Counted from the first letter of the stretch, positions 1-9,142 are shown. The stretch: DNA of 64,000 nt from Halobacillus halophilus (GCF_020171985.1 NZ_JAIVAL010000006.1:160839-224838), one strand, 5' to 3'. Numbers and translations: made by a program. The notes: a model not told the origin generated them from the sequence alone.

Positions 1-210
1 ATTTGCTTCAGATAATAATGAGGGAGTTATATTTATGTTAAGGAAAAGCAGCTATTTCTAATCTTTACTCTAATATTTCTAGAGTGCTGAGTTGTAGATT
101 GGTCAGTCCCTGATTCTATGGTTACCAGGTCGATTACCTAAGAACGGGTTTTGTCCTATCCATTACTTTAATACATTAATGTAATGGTGGTCAGACCCCA
201 AAACTCGGCT

Positions 211-318
211 ACATGTAATGGGTCAAGTGGCGGGGATATGCATGCACCGAATGAGTATATTGAACTTGAGAGTTTGAAGGAAGTGATGTGTACGATTGCT
301 GATTTTGTTTTGCGGTAG
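211..318 (+). pseudogene. C-terminal remnant of an M20-type peptidase
   Basis: One reading frame ending at the TAG at 316 encodes GSSGGDMHAPNEYIELES and then KEVMCTIADFVLR. The HAPNEYI motif is typical of the C-terminal end of M20-family metallopeptidases. No start or upstream coding frame is visible, because stops lie just before 220, so this is a relic. The rest of 1-463 shows no gene I can support; it looks like decayed chromosomal sequence at the edge of the integrated element. Confidence 0.35.
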
Positions 319-464
319 TGTGGAGAGAAGTAAGATGGTAGGAATGCAAATGAATATTATTCACTAAGTATTATTATCAACGCTCTTCGATATATGAGGC
401 TGGTTAAAATATAAGAGAAGAGCATACTAAAAAGTCACACATATTATCTGGTTAAAACATATTT

Positions 465-525
465 AGAGCAACAGTCTTCTTCTAAGCTGTGGATCGGGTG
501 TTCGAATCTCTCCTGGGACGCTAAC
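465..525 (+). pseudogene. degenerate 3' part of a tRNA-Arg
   Basis: The sequence matches the anticodon arm, T arm and acceptor 3' strand of the tRNA-Arg at 7056-7129. It has an extra TCT in the anticodon loop and several substitutions, and the 5' half is not recognisable. The T-arm core GTTCGAATCTCTCCT is identical in both. It marks the left boundary of the integrated element. Confidence 0.7.
500..525 (+). repeat. left attachment-site repeat (attL-like)
   Basis: This is a 26-base direct repeat of 7109-7134 with two differences, covering the T-arm and 3' end of the tRNA-Arg sequence plus CTAAC. A tyrosine integrase gene starts 150 bases inside it. tRNA 3' ends are the classical target of such integrases, so the pair is read as the ends of a 6.6-kb element. 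Confidence 0.6.
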
Positions 526-535
526 AACTAACAGT

Positions 536-580
536 CTAACCCTTGATATGCAAGGGGTTTGGACAGATTAGGGATGCTAA
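536..580 (+). repeat. subterminal direct repeat, left copy
   Basis: About 45 bases containing CCCTTGATATGC, then GTTTGG, then GATTAGGG and a final TAA are repeated in direct orientation at 7009-7055, just inside the other end of the element. They could be arm-type integrase binding sites or part of an older tandem duplication. Function is not shown by sequence. Confidence 0.5.
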
Positions 581-615
581 CGCAGATTAGAACTCTGTGT
601 GGCATCCCTTTTTTT
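571..615 (+). terminator. rho-independent terminator downstream of the tRNA remnant
   Basis: GGGATGC at 571-577 pairs with GCATCCC at 602-608, with an inner GCAG/CTGT pairing, followed by seven T. It ends just before the integrase leader, so the integrase is transcribed separately from the tRNA remnant. Confidence 0.7.
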
Positions 616-676
616 ATCCCTACAATATTCCTGTATAGTTCTATTACCTCCATTTAATTTAACTGGAGGAGATAGC

Positions 677-1696
677 ATGACTAAGAAAAAAGGCATCTTT
701 GAGGTAAATGAAGATATTACCCTTTTCAATCAAGATAAAGGTACTGGTACTCAGGATCAACTATTAGGTGGATCAGCAACTAAGAAAGATTCTGTAACAA
801 GCAATAATAGTGGCAGAGACTTAGATGGTGTAATGGATGTAATAATTCAGCAAATGAGGGTAAGTGGATACAGAGAAAGGACAATAGCTGATTATATAAG
901 GTATATGACTTTGTTTAAGAAGATTACAAAGGTTCAATACCTAGAAGATATTAATACAGATACCATCTACTTTTGGCTTGATTCTATGGATGTCTCTAAT
1001 CAGACAAAGCTGACAAGGTTGAAGTGTTTAAAGGCAATTCTAGGTAAGTGCTTTAATAATGGATGGTTTACCTCTAACTTTTGGCATGGTATTAATGTCA
1101 AAGTAGATAAGAAGGTTAAAAAGGGTGCTAAGAAAGATGATGTTAAGGTTTTATTGTCACTGCTAGACCTAAATACCTTTATTGGGTTAAGAGATGCTGT
1201 GGCAGTACTGACAATCTATAAAACAGGTGTAAGAATTAATACATTAGGACAACTAGAAGAAAGTCACATTGACTTTGAGAATAAGTTACTTAGCATGGAT
1301 GGGGAGATATTAAAAAACCATAAGATTCTTAAATTACCTCTAGATGATGAATTGTTAGACCTATTAGGTATTCTGGTTAAACAAAATAACAAAATCAGGT
1401 CTCACTATGGTGAGAAAAATTCTAATTTATTCATTAGCTGTAAAGGGACATCCTTAAAAACAAAGTCAACAAACAATGCCATCTCAAAGCAATTAAGTAA
1501 ATATGCAAAGAGATATAATCTACAGAATATTAACCCTCACGCTCTTAGAAGGGGTTATGCAAAAAGCTTAATGGACAAAGGAGCAAACCTTGCTTTAATA
1601 TCAAAAGCTCTTGGACATTCAAACTTAGCAGTTACTACTCAATACTTGGATATAGAGGTTGAGGAAGTTGCTGATAATTTGAGAGAATTTTTATAA
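677..1696 (+). CDS. tyrosine site-specific integrase
   Basis: A 339-residue tyrosine recombinase that would integrate and excise the surrounding element. The catalytic domain is intact: an Arg in YKTGVR near residue 186, H288 and R291 in HALRR, H314 in GHS, and nucleophile Y323 in TTQYLD. The N-terminal half has a SAM-like core-binding domain (GYRERTIADYIRYM). The ATG at 677 is chosen because GGAGGAG lies 5-12 bases upstream; the reading frame extends further upstream but into a terminator hairpin. The gene lies next to attL, as is usual for tRNA-targeting integrases. Very AT-rich codon use compared with genes after 12 kb supports recent acquisition. Family assignment is secure; the exact relatives are not known. 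Confidence 0.93.
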   Translation: MTKKKGIFEVNEDITLFNQDKGTGTQDQLLGGSATKKDSVTSNNSGRDLDGVMDVIIQQMRVSGYRERTIADYIRYMTLFKKITKVQYLEDINTDTIYFWLDSMDVSNQTKLTRLKCLKAILGKCFNNGWFTSNFWHGINVKVDKKVKKGAKKDDVKVLLSLLDLNTFIGLRDAVAVLTIYKTGVRINTLGQLEESHIDFENKLLSMDGEILKNHKILKLPLDDELLDLLGILVKQNNKIRSHYGEKNSNLFISCKGTSLKTKSTNNAISKQLSKYAKRYNLQNINPHALRRGYAKSLMDKGANLALISKALGHSNLAVTTQYLDIEVEEVADNLREFL

Positions 1697-1703
1697 GATT
1701 TCA

Positions 1704-1734
1704 CCTCCTACTAGCTGATGGTAGGGGGTTTTTT
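1704..1734 (+). terminator. terminator of the integrase gene
   Basis: CCTCCTAC pairs with GTAGGGGG (one G-T wobble) across a 9-base loop and is followed by six T, 7 bases after the integrase stop. Confidence 0.75.
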
Positions 1735-1739
1735 AGTTA

Positions 1740-2171
1740 CTCTACCTGGAGGATGTTCAAGAAAACATTAAAGAAGATGAAAGTAATCTTGTAGATGAGA
1801 AAAATGTATTAACTTACAATCTAAAGAGAATAAGAGCAAAAAGGTTCAGCAAGGTTAAATAGCTTAAATTTTTACTGAGGAAGATGCCCAGAAACAGATA
1901 AAGCAGTTTAAAGTAGTTTAAAGCACAGAGAGGGCATACTGAGGCACAGTTAGAAAGATTGATAGTAGGACTAATGATTGAGAAGGTAAAAGAGCTAAAG
2001 ACTGTCTTAAACAGGTTAAAGAGCTTGTTAAAAGGTGAATCTGACTTAGAAACAAAAGAAATGAATCAATTGCTGACATCTGTAATTGACAAGATTGAGT
2101 ATAAAAGAGTTGGAGATTACAAGGCAGAGATTGAGATGAAAATCCACTATAAAAGACAGGCAGAGGAGTAG
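1740..2171 (+). pseudogene. decayed C-terminal half of a large serine recombinase
   Basis: Three frames together give the coiled-coil and C-terminal tail typical of large serine recombinases. First comes QENIKEDESNLVDEKN and NLKRIRAKR, then, after a stop, FTEEDAQKQIKQFKVV, and then an open frame from about 1959 with LERLIVGLMIEKVKELK and VIDKIEYKRVGDYKAEIE ending in IHYKRQ. Stops and frameshifts separate the parts and no catalytic resolvase domain is present. The 70-codon open frame at 1959-2171 is therefore the tail of a broken gene, not a gene of its own. It shows a previous recombinase-bearing element at the same place. Confidence 0.65.
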
Positions 2172-2267
2172 TAAAAAAAGAAGGCAAAAATGTCTCCTTT
2201 TTAAATTGTTTGTATAATATTGTATACTTGTAGTTAATATTCCTTAGTTAGGAAGGAGATAGAAATT

Positions 2268-3950
2268 TTGGAATTAGAGGACATTAGAGCCACATTAAAA
2301 GAATTAGAAAGAGATACATATGATAATATTAGCCATTCAATTACTAAAGCTCTAAGAATTGCTCAATCAAGGTTGGATATTGAGGAACTTCTTATGTTGA
2401 GACTTGTAAAAGAAAAGGTAGGCAAAGAAAAAAATAAGCTTGTATTTGAGCAAGTAAAAAAGTTGGCAGTTAGAAAAGGATTTTCAGAAGATGAGTTTAA
2501 GGAGCTGTATTCAAAAGCAATAGATAAATTGAGAGAATTAAGAAGTTGTGATTGGTATGATGAACAGGAAGGTAAGTTACTTAAAGGAAGGCTAGTTATT
2601 TTGCCTCTTAGTGAATTAATAGTTGACTTGAAACATCATGAATCTTTACTAGAAGGAAATAGTATACCTGATGGATTGGCTCCATTGGATGCTTATGTTG
2701 AGAATCAAAACAGAAAAAAGATGGATAATGCGTTATACAATCACATCATAAATTACAAATTAATACTTAATAGAGTAAAAGATTACTTAGTAGATTACCT
2801 AGTAAAAGTTGAAAGTGAAATGATGCTAGATAAGGAGAATGAGGGTTTGGATACCAAGCATAAATTACAGTTATTGATAGAAGAAGGGTTTGAAGTTAAA
2901 GAAAAATGTTTTAACCCTGACACAGAAAGTGGGCTTTATGACCATATTTATGGTAGTGAGTATGTTGCATGGATACAAAGTGCAAAGATGTTTCTAAAAA
3001 ATAATGTTGAGGATAGGGAAGTCTATAATGATTTTCTAAAGGTTGCAGAACATGCAAATGGAAATGGAGTAGACCATTTTGATAACATGATAGGTATTTT
3101 ACAATCTTTATTAAGTTATGATTTTTCAAAAGCTGAAAGTAAAGAGACAAGCATAAGTAAAATATTTATAAGCCATTCATCAAAAGACCTTGATTATGTT
3201 AGACCTCTAGTGGATTTATTAAATGACATTGGTATTAAAAAGAGTGATAAGCACATCTTCTGTAGCTCTTTGGCAGGTTATGACATACCATACAACCAAA
3301 ATATTTATGAATTTTTGAAAGATGAATTGAACAGGGAAAATGTAATGGTTCTTTTTGTTTTATCAGATAACTATTATTCAAGTGCTCCATGTTTAAATGA
3401 AATGGGAGCAGCTTGGATAACATCTAAGGAATCTGGTTTTATTCTTACTCCAAACTTTGACTTTAGCAAGGTAGATGGAGCAATTGATTCTACAAAAATC
3501 AGCTTAAAAATGGATGATGTTAAAGGGTTAGATAAATTTAAAGACAGTATAGTTGAAACTTTTGAATTAGAAGATGTTGGCTACAAAATATGGCAAGAAG
3601 ATAGGGATAAGTTTGTTAAGCAGATTCATGATAAAGCAACTGTAGAGGGCAAAGAAATGGTTGCAAAAGTTCTGGTGGAGAAAGTGAAAAAACTTAGTCA
3701 AGATAAGTTAGAGATACAGCTAAGATTTATAAACTCAACAGATAGAGATCTTGAATTTAAATATATAGATATTGATTTATTTGATGAGAAAGGAACCAAG
3801 ATATCTCTTAATGCTGATGAGTATTTGGATGATTTCTGGCTTTATAGTCATGAAAATAAAATTGTAAAATGGACATTTAAAAATGAAGAAAATTACAATC
3901 CAAGAAGAGCAAAAAGTGAGGATTCAAATGTGGTGTATGAAATACAATAG
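2268..3950 (+). CDS. TIR-domain protein, probable anti-phage effector
   Basis: 560 residues. Residues 1-290 form a mostly helical, charged region I do not recognise. A TIR domain follows at about 298-440: KIFISHSSKD, then VMVLFVLSDNYYSS, then LNEMGAAW with E378 in the position of the catalytic glutamate of NAD-cleaving TIR domains. Residues 465-560 look like a beta-rich domain (LEIQLRFINSTDRDLEFKY). The start is the TTG at 2268, with GGAAGGAG 9 bases upstream. The PIN-like gene begins 27 bases after the stop, so the two are probably one transcript. Bacterial TIR proteins usually deplete NAD or make signals on phage infection; this role is inferred from the domain and the mobile context. No ThsA-type partner is seen, so it is not a standard Thoeris pair. 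Confidence 0.8.
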   Translation: MELEDIRATLKELERDTYDNISHSITKALRIAQSRLDIEELLMLRLVKEKVGKEKNKLVFEQVKKLAVRKGFSEDEFKELYSKAIDKLRELRSCDWYDEQEGKLLKGRLVILPLSELIVDLKHHESLLEGNSIPDGLAPLDAYVENQNRKKMDNALYNHIINYKLILNRVKDYLVDYLVKVESEMMLDKENEGLDTKHKLQLLIEEGFEVKEKCFNPDTESGLYDHIYGSEYVAWIQSAKMFLKNNVEDREVYNDFLKVAEHANGNGVDHFDNMIGILQSLLSYDFSKAESKETSISKIFISHSSKDLDYVRPLVDLLNDIGIKKSDKHIFCSSLAGYDIPYNQNIYEFLKDELNRENVMVLFVLSDNYYSSAPCLNEMGAAWITSKESGFILTPNFDFSKVDGAIDSTKISLKMDDVKGLDKFKDSIVETFELEDVGYKIWQEDRDKFVKQIHDKATVEGKEMVAKVLVEKVKKLSQDKLEIQLRFINSTDRDLEFKYIDIDLFDEKGTKISLNADEYLDDFWLYSHENKIVKWTFKNEENYNPRRAKSEDSNVVYEIQ

Positions 3951-3977
3951 ACAAACACAACTGTAGGGGGATATTAA

Positions 3978-5378
3978 GTGTTAGACAATTTTAAAGGCTT
4001 TATTGGTTATGATGAGTCAGAGTTTAAGGACTTATGGGATAATGCTTTAGTTGTGGTAGATACCAATATATTAATCTATTTTTATAAGTTTTCATCTAAG
4101 CAATCTACAAGTTTATTTAATATTTTAAAAAAGCTAAAAGAGGAAGATAGACTTTGGATACCACATCAAGTAGCATTAGAATACTTTCATAATTATGAAA
4201 ATAATATGTATAAACAAAAAGAAGGTTATAACACTTTAAGGGATGAGTTATTAAATCTTAAGGTGGAGGCAAATAAGGTATTTTCTTCTGTAAATAGTAC
4301 TTATCCTTTCATAAAGACCGAAAAATTTGAATTTATAGTTGATACAATTGCAAATTCAAATGAGGAAATTGAGAAAATGATAAATAAAGAAATTGAGGAG
4401 CTTCCTAATGCTGAGAAAATAAAGCAGGATGTTCTTAATTTAATGGAGGGAATTGTAGGAGATCCATATACACAAAAGACAATTGATAACATACAAAAAG
4501 AGGGGGATAGAAGGTACAAGAATATAGTGCCTCCAGGCTGGAAAGATGGCAAAGACAACAGTAAAGATAATGTCAGGACTTTTGGTAGTATAATGTATAA
4601 CCAAAAATATGGAGATTTAATTCTTTGGAATCAGGTGATTGATAAAGCAAAGGAAGGGGAGAGTCCAACCCAAATTATATTTCTTACAGAAGAAAAGAAA
4701 GAAGATTGGTGGAGGAAGGATAAAGGAATCAGGACACCACAACCTAATTTAATTAATGAGTTTAAAGAAAAGACTGGTCAAAAGTTTTATATGTATAGGA
4801 TAGATGGTTTTATTAAGTATGCTAGTGAGCATCTTGGGGATAGTGTGACAGAACAAGATGTCAAGGACTTTACTAAAGAACTAGAGTCTATAAGGAAGTC
4901 AGATGAGGTTCTTGAAAACAATAAATTGATAAAATCTTGGAGTCAAGCAAATGAAAATCTAGATAAACCTTTTAGAAAAATTAATAGTATATTAGATTAT
5001 GTGAATAAGAGTAAATTAAAAGAAGAAAATATAAATATAAAGAAATTAATGGACTATTTATTGGAGGAAGAAAAAGAGACATTTATAAATGGTGTAAATC
5101 ATTCTTTTATGGTGGATAATAGGGAATTATCTAGTCAACTATACAATGATGCAGTAGCATGGGCTTTAGAAATTACTTCTCCAAGGTTAATGAATAAAGC
5201 AATTGATTTAATATCTACAATTGGTACTTGGGACTATAATAAAGCAAATGATTATAGAGAGAAACTTTATGATGAAATGCCAGAGGAAACTATACCTAAG
5301 GGTATAATACTTTTAGAATTTGTTGAAAAACTTGAAAGTGAAATTAGAGAAAATGAGGATGATGGGTTACCTTTTTAG
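3978..5378 (+). CDS. PIN-like domain protein, probable nuclease partner of the TIR gene
   Basis: 466 residues. The N-terminal part matches the PIN-like (PIN_8 type) pattern: VVVDTNILIYF with acidic D28, IPHQVALEYF with E68, and a later acidic stretch in FLTEEKKEDWW. These are positions of metal-binding acids in PIN nucleases. The C-terminal 170 residues are helical and charged without a known motif. GTG start at 3978 with AGGGGG 8 bases upstream; translation probably follows the TIR gene. It would act as an RNA or DNA nuclease in the cytoplasm if active. The family link rests on motif recognition only. Confidence 0.7.
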   Translation: MLDNFKGFIGYDESEFKDLWDNALVVVDTNILIYFYKFSSKQSTSLFNILKKLKEEDRLWIPHQVALEYFHNYENNMYKQKEGYNTLRDELLNLKVEANKVFSSVNSTYPFIKTEKFEFIVDTIANSNEEIEKMINKEIEELPNAEKIKQDVLNLMEGIVGDPYTQKTIDNIQKEGDRRYKNIVPPGWKDGKDNSKDNVRTFGSIMYNQKYGDLILWNQVIDKAKEGESPTQIIFLTEEKKEDWWRKDKGIRTPQPNLINEFKEKTGQKFYMYRIDGFIKYASEHLGDSVTEQDVKDFTKELESIRKSDEVLENNKLIKSWSQANENLDKPFRKINSILDYVNKSKLKEENINIKKLMDYLLEEEKETFINGVNHSFMVDNRELSSQLYNDAVAWALEITSPRLMNKAIDLISTIGTWDYNKANDYREKLYDEMPEETIPKGIILLEFVEKLESEIRENEDDGLPF

Positions 5379-5464
5379 GTTTTTTATGATTTGAGGGTGG
5401 AGCTTTATGGCTTTACCCTTTTATTGTAAGAATAAGATATGACAAGAAAGGGGAGGATCTAATA

Positions 5465-6226
5465 ATGTTGAACAAGAATGATTTTGCTATGTACTTGGAG
5501 GCTCAGGCTAAATTAAAGCCTTATTCCATTGGTAGATATGCAGGAGCAATAGACACTATATCATCAGAGTTAGAAGATTATGGATTGCAAGGTAAGAATT
5601 TATATAATCTTTATGATTCTGCATTTATAGATATAATTCTTTCTAATCCAGAATTTATTAAGAAAAATAATAAAGGGAATAGAATGTATAGTACAGCTTT
5701 AAAGCATTTTAAAAGATACATAGAGCAATACAACAGTAAAGACTTACAAGCAGAATTACTAAAAGAAGAATTAGACTTTGAGCAATATTTACATAAGAAA
5801 CCTGATAAAGACAATATAAGAAACATTGTAGACAAGCCTAATGATAAGCCAACACATAAAGCAGTTAGCAATAGGAAAGTGTGGTATAGAAACCCTAGAT
5901 ATGCAAGTGAGGCTGTGGCAGATGCTAATTATTTATGTGAGGTTAATTCTGGACATCAACACTTTGTCTCAAAGTTTAATCAAAGGAATTATGTAGAGGC
6001 TCATCATTTAATACCAATAGCATTTCAAGATCATTTTGATTGTAGCTTAGACATTCATGCTAATATAGTTTCATTGTGTTTAATCTGTCATAAGAAACTA
6101 CATTATGGGCTGTTTGAGGAAAAGAAAGAAGTACTAGAAAGGCTTTTCCTTAGCAGAAATGACAGGCTTAGGGCTAGTGGAATTAACATTAGTCTAGATG
6201 AGCTGTACCGCTATTATAAAAATTGA
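5465..6226 (+). CDS. HNH endonuclease
   Basis: 253 residues. The C-terminal half holds an HNH domain: YLCEVN, then YVEAHHLIPI with the tandem His, NIVSLCLICH, and KLHYG. The N-terminal 90 residues (SIGRYAGAIDTISSEL and later YSTALKHFKRYI) resemble the small helical recognition region seen in front of HNH restriction-type nucleases. ATG at 5465 is preceded by GGGGAGG. It lies 86 bases after the PIN-like gene on the same strand and may belong to the same defence module or be a separate restriction enzyme. Substrate is unknown. Confidence 0.8.
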   Translation: MLNKNDFAMYLEAQAKLKPYSIGRYAGAIDTISSELEDYGLQGKNLYNLYDSAFIDIILSNPEFIKKNNKGNRMYSTALKHFKRYIEQYNSKDLQAELLKEELDFEQYLHKKPDKDNIRNIVDKPNDKPTHKAVSNRKVWYRNPRYASEAVADANYLCEVNSGHQHFVSKFNQRNYVEAHHLIPIAFQDHFDCSLDIHANIVSLCLICHKKLHYGLFEEKKEVLERLFLSRNDRLRASGINISLDELYRYYKN

Positions 6227-6328
6227 ATTCTTCAAATAGAGGTGCTTTCATTATTTTTATCTGTTGCACTTTTCAGCTAGTAATAATTGGTATAGAATGA
6301 ATTATATGAAAATAAGGGAGGTTAAGCT

Positions 6329-6655
6329 ATGCCAGAAAATAGAAAGTTTAATCCAGATGGCTTTAAGTACTACATAACTTGTAAAAATAAAAATGGTCAA
6401 AAGTATTATAGCTATGATAAGGCTCCAACTTGGGAATACCCTGATGGGAGAATAGAAGATACTACAAATTACTCAGAAATCATTAATAAATTTAAAGATG
6501 ATGTTGAAAATGCCATGGAATCAAACGCAGAAGTAACTATGCAAACAGGACCACAGGCTGAAATAGTGAATGTTGATCCAAATGAATTAGACCTCTCAAC
6601 AGTAGTTATAGAAAACTACAAATCTAATAGAAGATTTGAATACTTTGAAAATTAA
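6329..6655 (+). CDS. small hypothetical protein
   Basis: 108 residues, no recognised domain, no membrane segment or signal peptide. Composition is polar and acidic with aromatic residues (FKYYITCKNKNGQKYYSYDK). ATG at 6329 has GGGAGG 8 bases upstream. It is the last gene of the integrated element on the plus strand, and AT-rich codon use matches its neighbours. No function can be assigned. Confidence 0.6.
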   Translation: MPENRKFNPDGFKYYITCKNKNGQKYYSYDKAPTWEYPDGRIEDTTNYSEIINKFKDDVENAMESNAEVTMQTGPQAEIVNVDPNELDLSTVVIENYKSNRRFEYFEN

Positions 6656-7008
6656 GATCAGCCTTTTATAAAGGGGAGTAGAGTAATACCTTTACTCCTT
6701 TATATTTGTGATAAAAAAGCTGTGAAAAACACTTTAAAGATATTTTATTGTAGGAGGTTATTGCACCATTCCTCTGACCCTCATAAAAATGGAATGTATA
6801 TATTTTAAGCATAACATGCAAAATATTTTACCCCCTAGCCCCCCGATGTATCCCCCATCAAGCATTTATGCCAATAAAAAAAGCTCCCTAAATAGAGAGC
6901 CTTATCAGTTATATCCCTATTGACATTGTAGAGGTTACTTTGTTTGCCTCATCTTGAGTAATCCCTACTATTATATAGTGTAGATAAAAGGATAAAAATT
7001 AATCTGTG
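6656..7008. other. non-coding right part of the integrated element
   Basis: No gene with a supportable start is seen. Two weak hairpins are present: around 6673-6704 (AAAGGGGAGTA with TTACTCCTTT), placed as a terminator for the small gene, and around 6885-6905 (GCTCCCTAAATAGAGAGC). Confidence 0.4.
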
Positions 7009-7055
7009 TTAATCCCTTGATATGCCAGTTGTTTGGCTGATTAGGGAAAGCATTA
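7009..7055 (+). repeat. subterminal direct repeat, right copy
   Basis: Second copy of the repeat at 536-580, immediately 5' of the tRNA-Arg. It shares CCCTTGATATGC, GTTTGG and GATTAGGG in the same order and orientation. Confidence 0.5.
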
Positions 7056-7129
7056 GTCCCAGTAGCTCAGCAGGATAGAGCAACAGCCTTCTAAGCCGTA
7101 GGTCGGGAGTTCGAATCTCTCCTAGGACA
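7056..7129 (+). tRNA. tRNA-Arg (TCT), partly degenerate
   Basis: A full cloverleaf can be drawn: acceptor GTCCCAG/CTAGGAC, D arm with AGCTCAG, anticodon loop CTTCTAA giving anticodon TCT, and T loop TTCGAAT. The acceptor stem has a C-A mismatch and the anticodon stem an A-C mismatch, both unlike a healthy tRNA-Arg, and no CCA is encoded. It may be a weakly functional or dead copy left by repeated integration. A terminator follows directly. Confidence 0.75.
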
Positions 7130-7134
7130 CTAAC
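7109..7134 (+). repeat. right attachment-site repeat (attR-like)
   Basis: 26 bases covering the tRNA T arm, 3' end and CTAAC, matching 500-525 with two differences. Together the two copies bound the integrase-TIR-PIN-HNH block. Confidence 0.6.
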
Positions 7135-7180
7135 TAAAAAACGCTGAATTCCTTGCTAGATAAGGGATTCAGCGTTTTTT
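7135..7180 (+). terminator. terminator of the tRNA-Arg gene
   Basis: CGCTGAATTCCTT pairs with AAGGGATTCAGCG (one wobble), flanked by A and T runs. It can also stop the minus-strand NTPase transcript arriving from 7431. Confidence 0.8.
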
Positions 7181-7430
7181 TGGGTTCTCTTTTAGCTGTT
7201 TTGTCACTTTCACCCCATTTGGGCAGAATTTAAATTAAACAAATCTTGTAATATAATTTCTAGGCTTTTTAATATAAATATTATCCATAAATGGACAATA
7301 ATGGTATAATTGCTATTTAAACACAAAAGAGTACGTTACTATGAAAGTAAAAAGTTTAAAAATAAGACTTGTTTCCTAAAAAGTAGATGATTAGGCATTA
7401 AAGTTAGCTGAAAAGTAATTTCGTTAAAAC

Positions 7431-9119
7431 TTACATTTTTTCCTTAAGTAGTTTAATTCTATGGCGCTGCATTTTATCATTACTGCTTGTAAGTTCTTTA
7501 TCTAAATAATTATTAAATCGATCAAAAAAATGGTCTTTCTCGCCAAGATTTCTACTGATATCTCTGACTAAGCTAAGAAGTCTAATACACCAATACCAAA
7601 CATCATCTGTTATCTTACCATTTAGTTTTGGTAAGAGGAAATGGTGTTCTTCTATTAGTTCTTTATACTCGAAAATTTCATTCTCAGTTTTTATCGACTC
7701 CTCAAAATCCTTTAATAACTCATGTTCATGGAATTGGTTGTTTGAATAACTTGATAAGATCATATTAAATAATATAGTAAGATATTCTTTGGTTATTATT
7801 TTGTTAATTTCTTTTATTAATTCTTTTGCTCTATTACTTTCCGGGAGAACATCTATTTCATGAATTTTGTGGTGATAAATGCTTTTTTTAATATCTATTC
7901 CGTTTGATATAACTTTTTCTAGGAATTGAATGATCTCCGCGTTATCAATACCTAAATCTATGGATAATGCTTCAGACCAAGTCAGCGCTGTGTTTAATTC
8001 GGTGAAAACAGCTATAAGATTTTCATTTCCACTTAATGTTTTAAAGGAATTAGCAGTGGAAGAGAGCATTTCTGAAATTTCTTCTTCTGAGGAAAAAAAG
8101 TTATGACTTTTTTCTTTAAAATTATTAATTATAAAAACTTTCTCTAATATATCCTCCGTTGAATAAACACCAACTTCATACCATCTCATCAAGTCAACGA
8201 GTATGTTTCTACTCATACTGTTTCTAAGGGAGTTTTTAAGTATATGAGTAGTTATGTATCCTAAGCCTCCGCTTTTCCCACTGGAGATATAATATTTTTT
8301 ATCCTCTTCCTTTTCTATCAATTTGAATTCCCTATTATCTTCAACATTGAAATAAACGATTCCAAAACATATCTTTATTAAGTCTTCTCTTTGAAACTTT
8401 TCAGAGTAAACATCTGCAGTAAGGACGATCTCTACTTCCTCTAGAAACATACGAGTTTTTTTAAAGGTCCTTAAATTCTGGAATTCAAGCTGTTCTGAAA
8501 CTTTACTAATTGCTTGCCATTCTTCTTTACCCATTATTTCCATTGGAGCTAGATCAGAAAATTCATCTATATATACGGTTCTATCAATGGCTTTTTCTTT
8601 ATATTCTTGATATGCAGATAGGGTTGTTAGTTTTTCGGTACATGCAATAAGTACTACCTTAATATTATTTACCATTGAGAGACTATCAAGAAGCCCGAAT
8701 ACTTCCTTAATATCAAGTGAATCATGCTTCCTTTCCAAGTCATCAAAAAAAATAATGTATGAATCTTTACTATCTAGTTCTTTGTTAACTACCTTGTGTA
8801 AATCTTCAATAACGGGTATTGACACGCCAACACCAACTACAGAAATATCTATATTTCCTAAGCTACCTTTTAACTTTCTAAAGTGTTTTTTTACATTACC
8901 CTGTGGTGAATTTTCTATTATCCGATAATAAATCTCTTTGAGAATACTTTCAATTTCTTTCTTTCCAAATAAAGAGACATAGCAAGTATTTGAAGTATTG
9001 GTGATATAATCTTTTACATTTTTGGTTTTACCAATTCCCCAAGGACCGTCTATTAATAGTTTTTTATAATCAGATTTTTTTAATGTTTCAAGGGCATCTA
9101 CAATTTCATTGGCTTTCAT
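7431..9119 (-). CDS. KAP-type P-loop NTPase
   Basis: 562 residues. Walker A GPWGIGKT at 25-32 and Walker B YIIFFDDLE at 121-129 with the following Arg fit the KAP family of STAND-like NTPases. The remaining 350 residues are helical with no known motif and would be the sensor or effector part. Unlike many KAP proteins no transmembrane insertion is seen. ATG at 9119 is preceded by a run of nine G in the minus strand as ribosome binding site. KAP NTPases occur often in anti-phage islands; a defence role here is inferred from the neighbourhood (TIR proteins, relics of mobile DNA). Confidence 0.75.
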   Translation of the reverse strand: MKANEIVDALETLKKSDYKKLLIDGPWGIGKTKNVKDYITNTSNTCYVSLFGKKEIESILKEIYYRIIENSPQGNVKKHFRKLKGSLGNIDISVVGVGVSIPVIEDLHKVVNKELDSKDSYIIFFDDLERKHDSLDIKEVFGLLDSLSMVNNIKVVLIACTEKLTTLSAYQEYKEKAIDRTVYIDEFSDLAPMEIMGKEEWQAISKVSEQLEFQNLRTFKKTRMFLEEVEIVLTADVYSEKFQREDLIKICFGIVYFNVEDNREFKLIEKEEDKKYYISSGKSGGLGYITTHILKNSLRNSMSRNILVDLMRWYEVGVYSTEDILEKVFIINNFKEKSHNFFSSEEEISEMLSSTANSFKTLSGNENLIAVFTELNTALTWSEALSIDLGIDNAEIIQFLEKVISNGIDIKKSIYHHKIHEIDVLPESNRAKELIKEINKIITKEYLTILFNMILSSYSNNQFHEHELLKDFEESIKTENEIFEYKELIEEHHFLLPKLNGKITDDVWYWCIRLLSLVRDISRNLGEKDHFFDRFNNYLDKELTSSNDKMQRHRIKLLKEKM

Positions 9120-9142
9120 TTATATCCCCCCCCATTTTTGTT

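Noticed and set aside
1918..2187. 89-codon minus-strand open frame
   Set aside because: Opposite the decayed serine recombinase tail, which has clear protein similarity on the plus strand.
2268..3950. Calling the TIR gene a Thoeris ThsB
   Set aside because: No ThsA (SIR2-like) gene is adjacent and the protein is much longer than ThsB.
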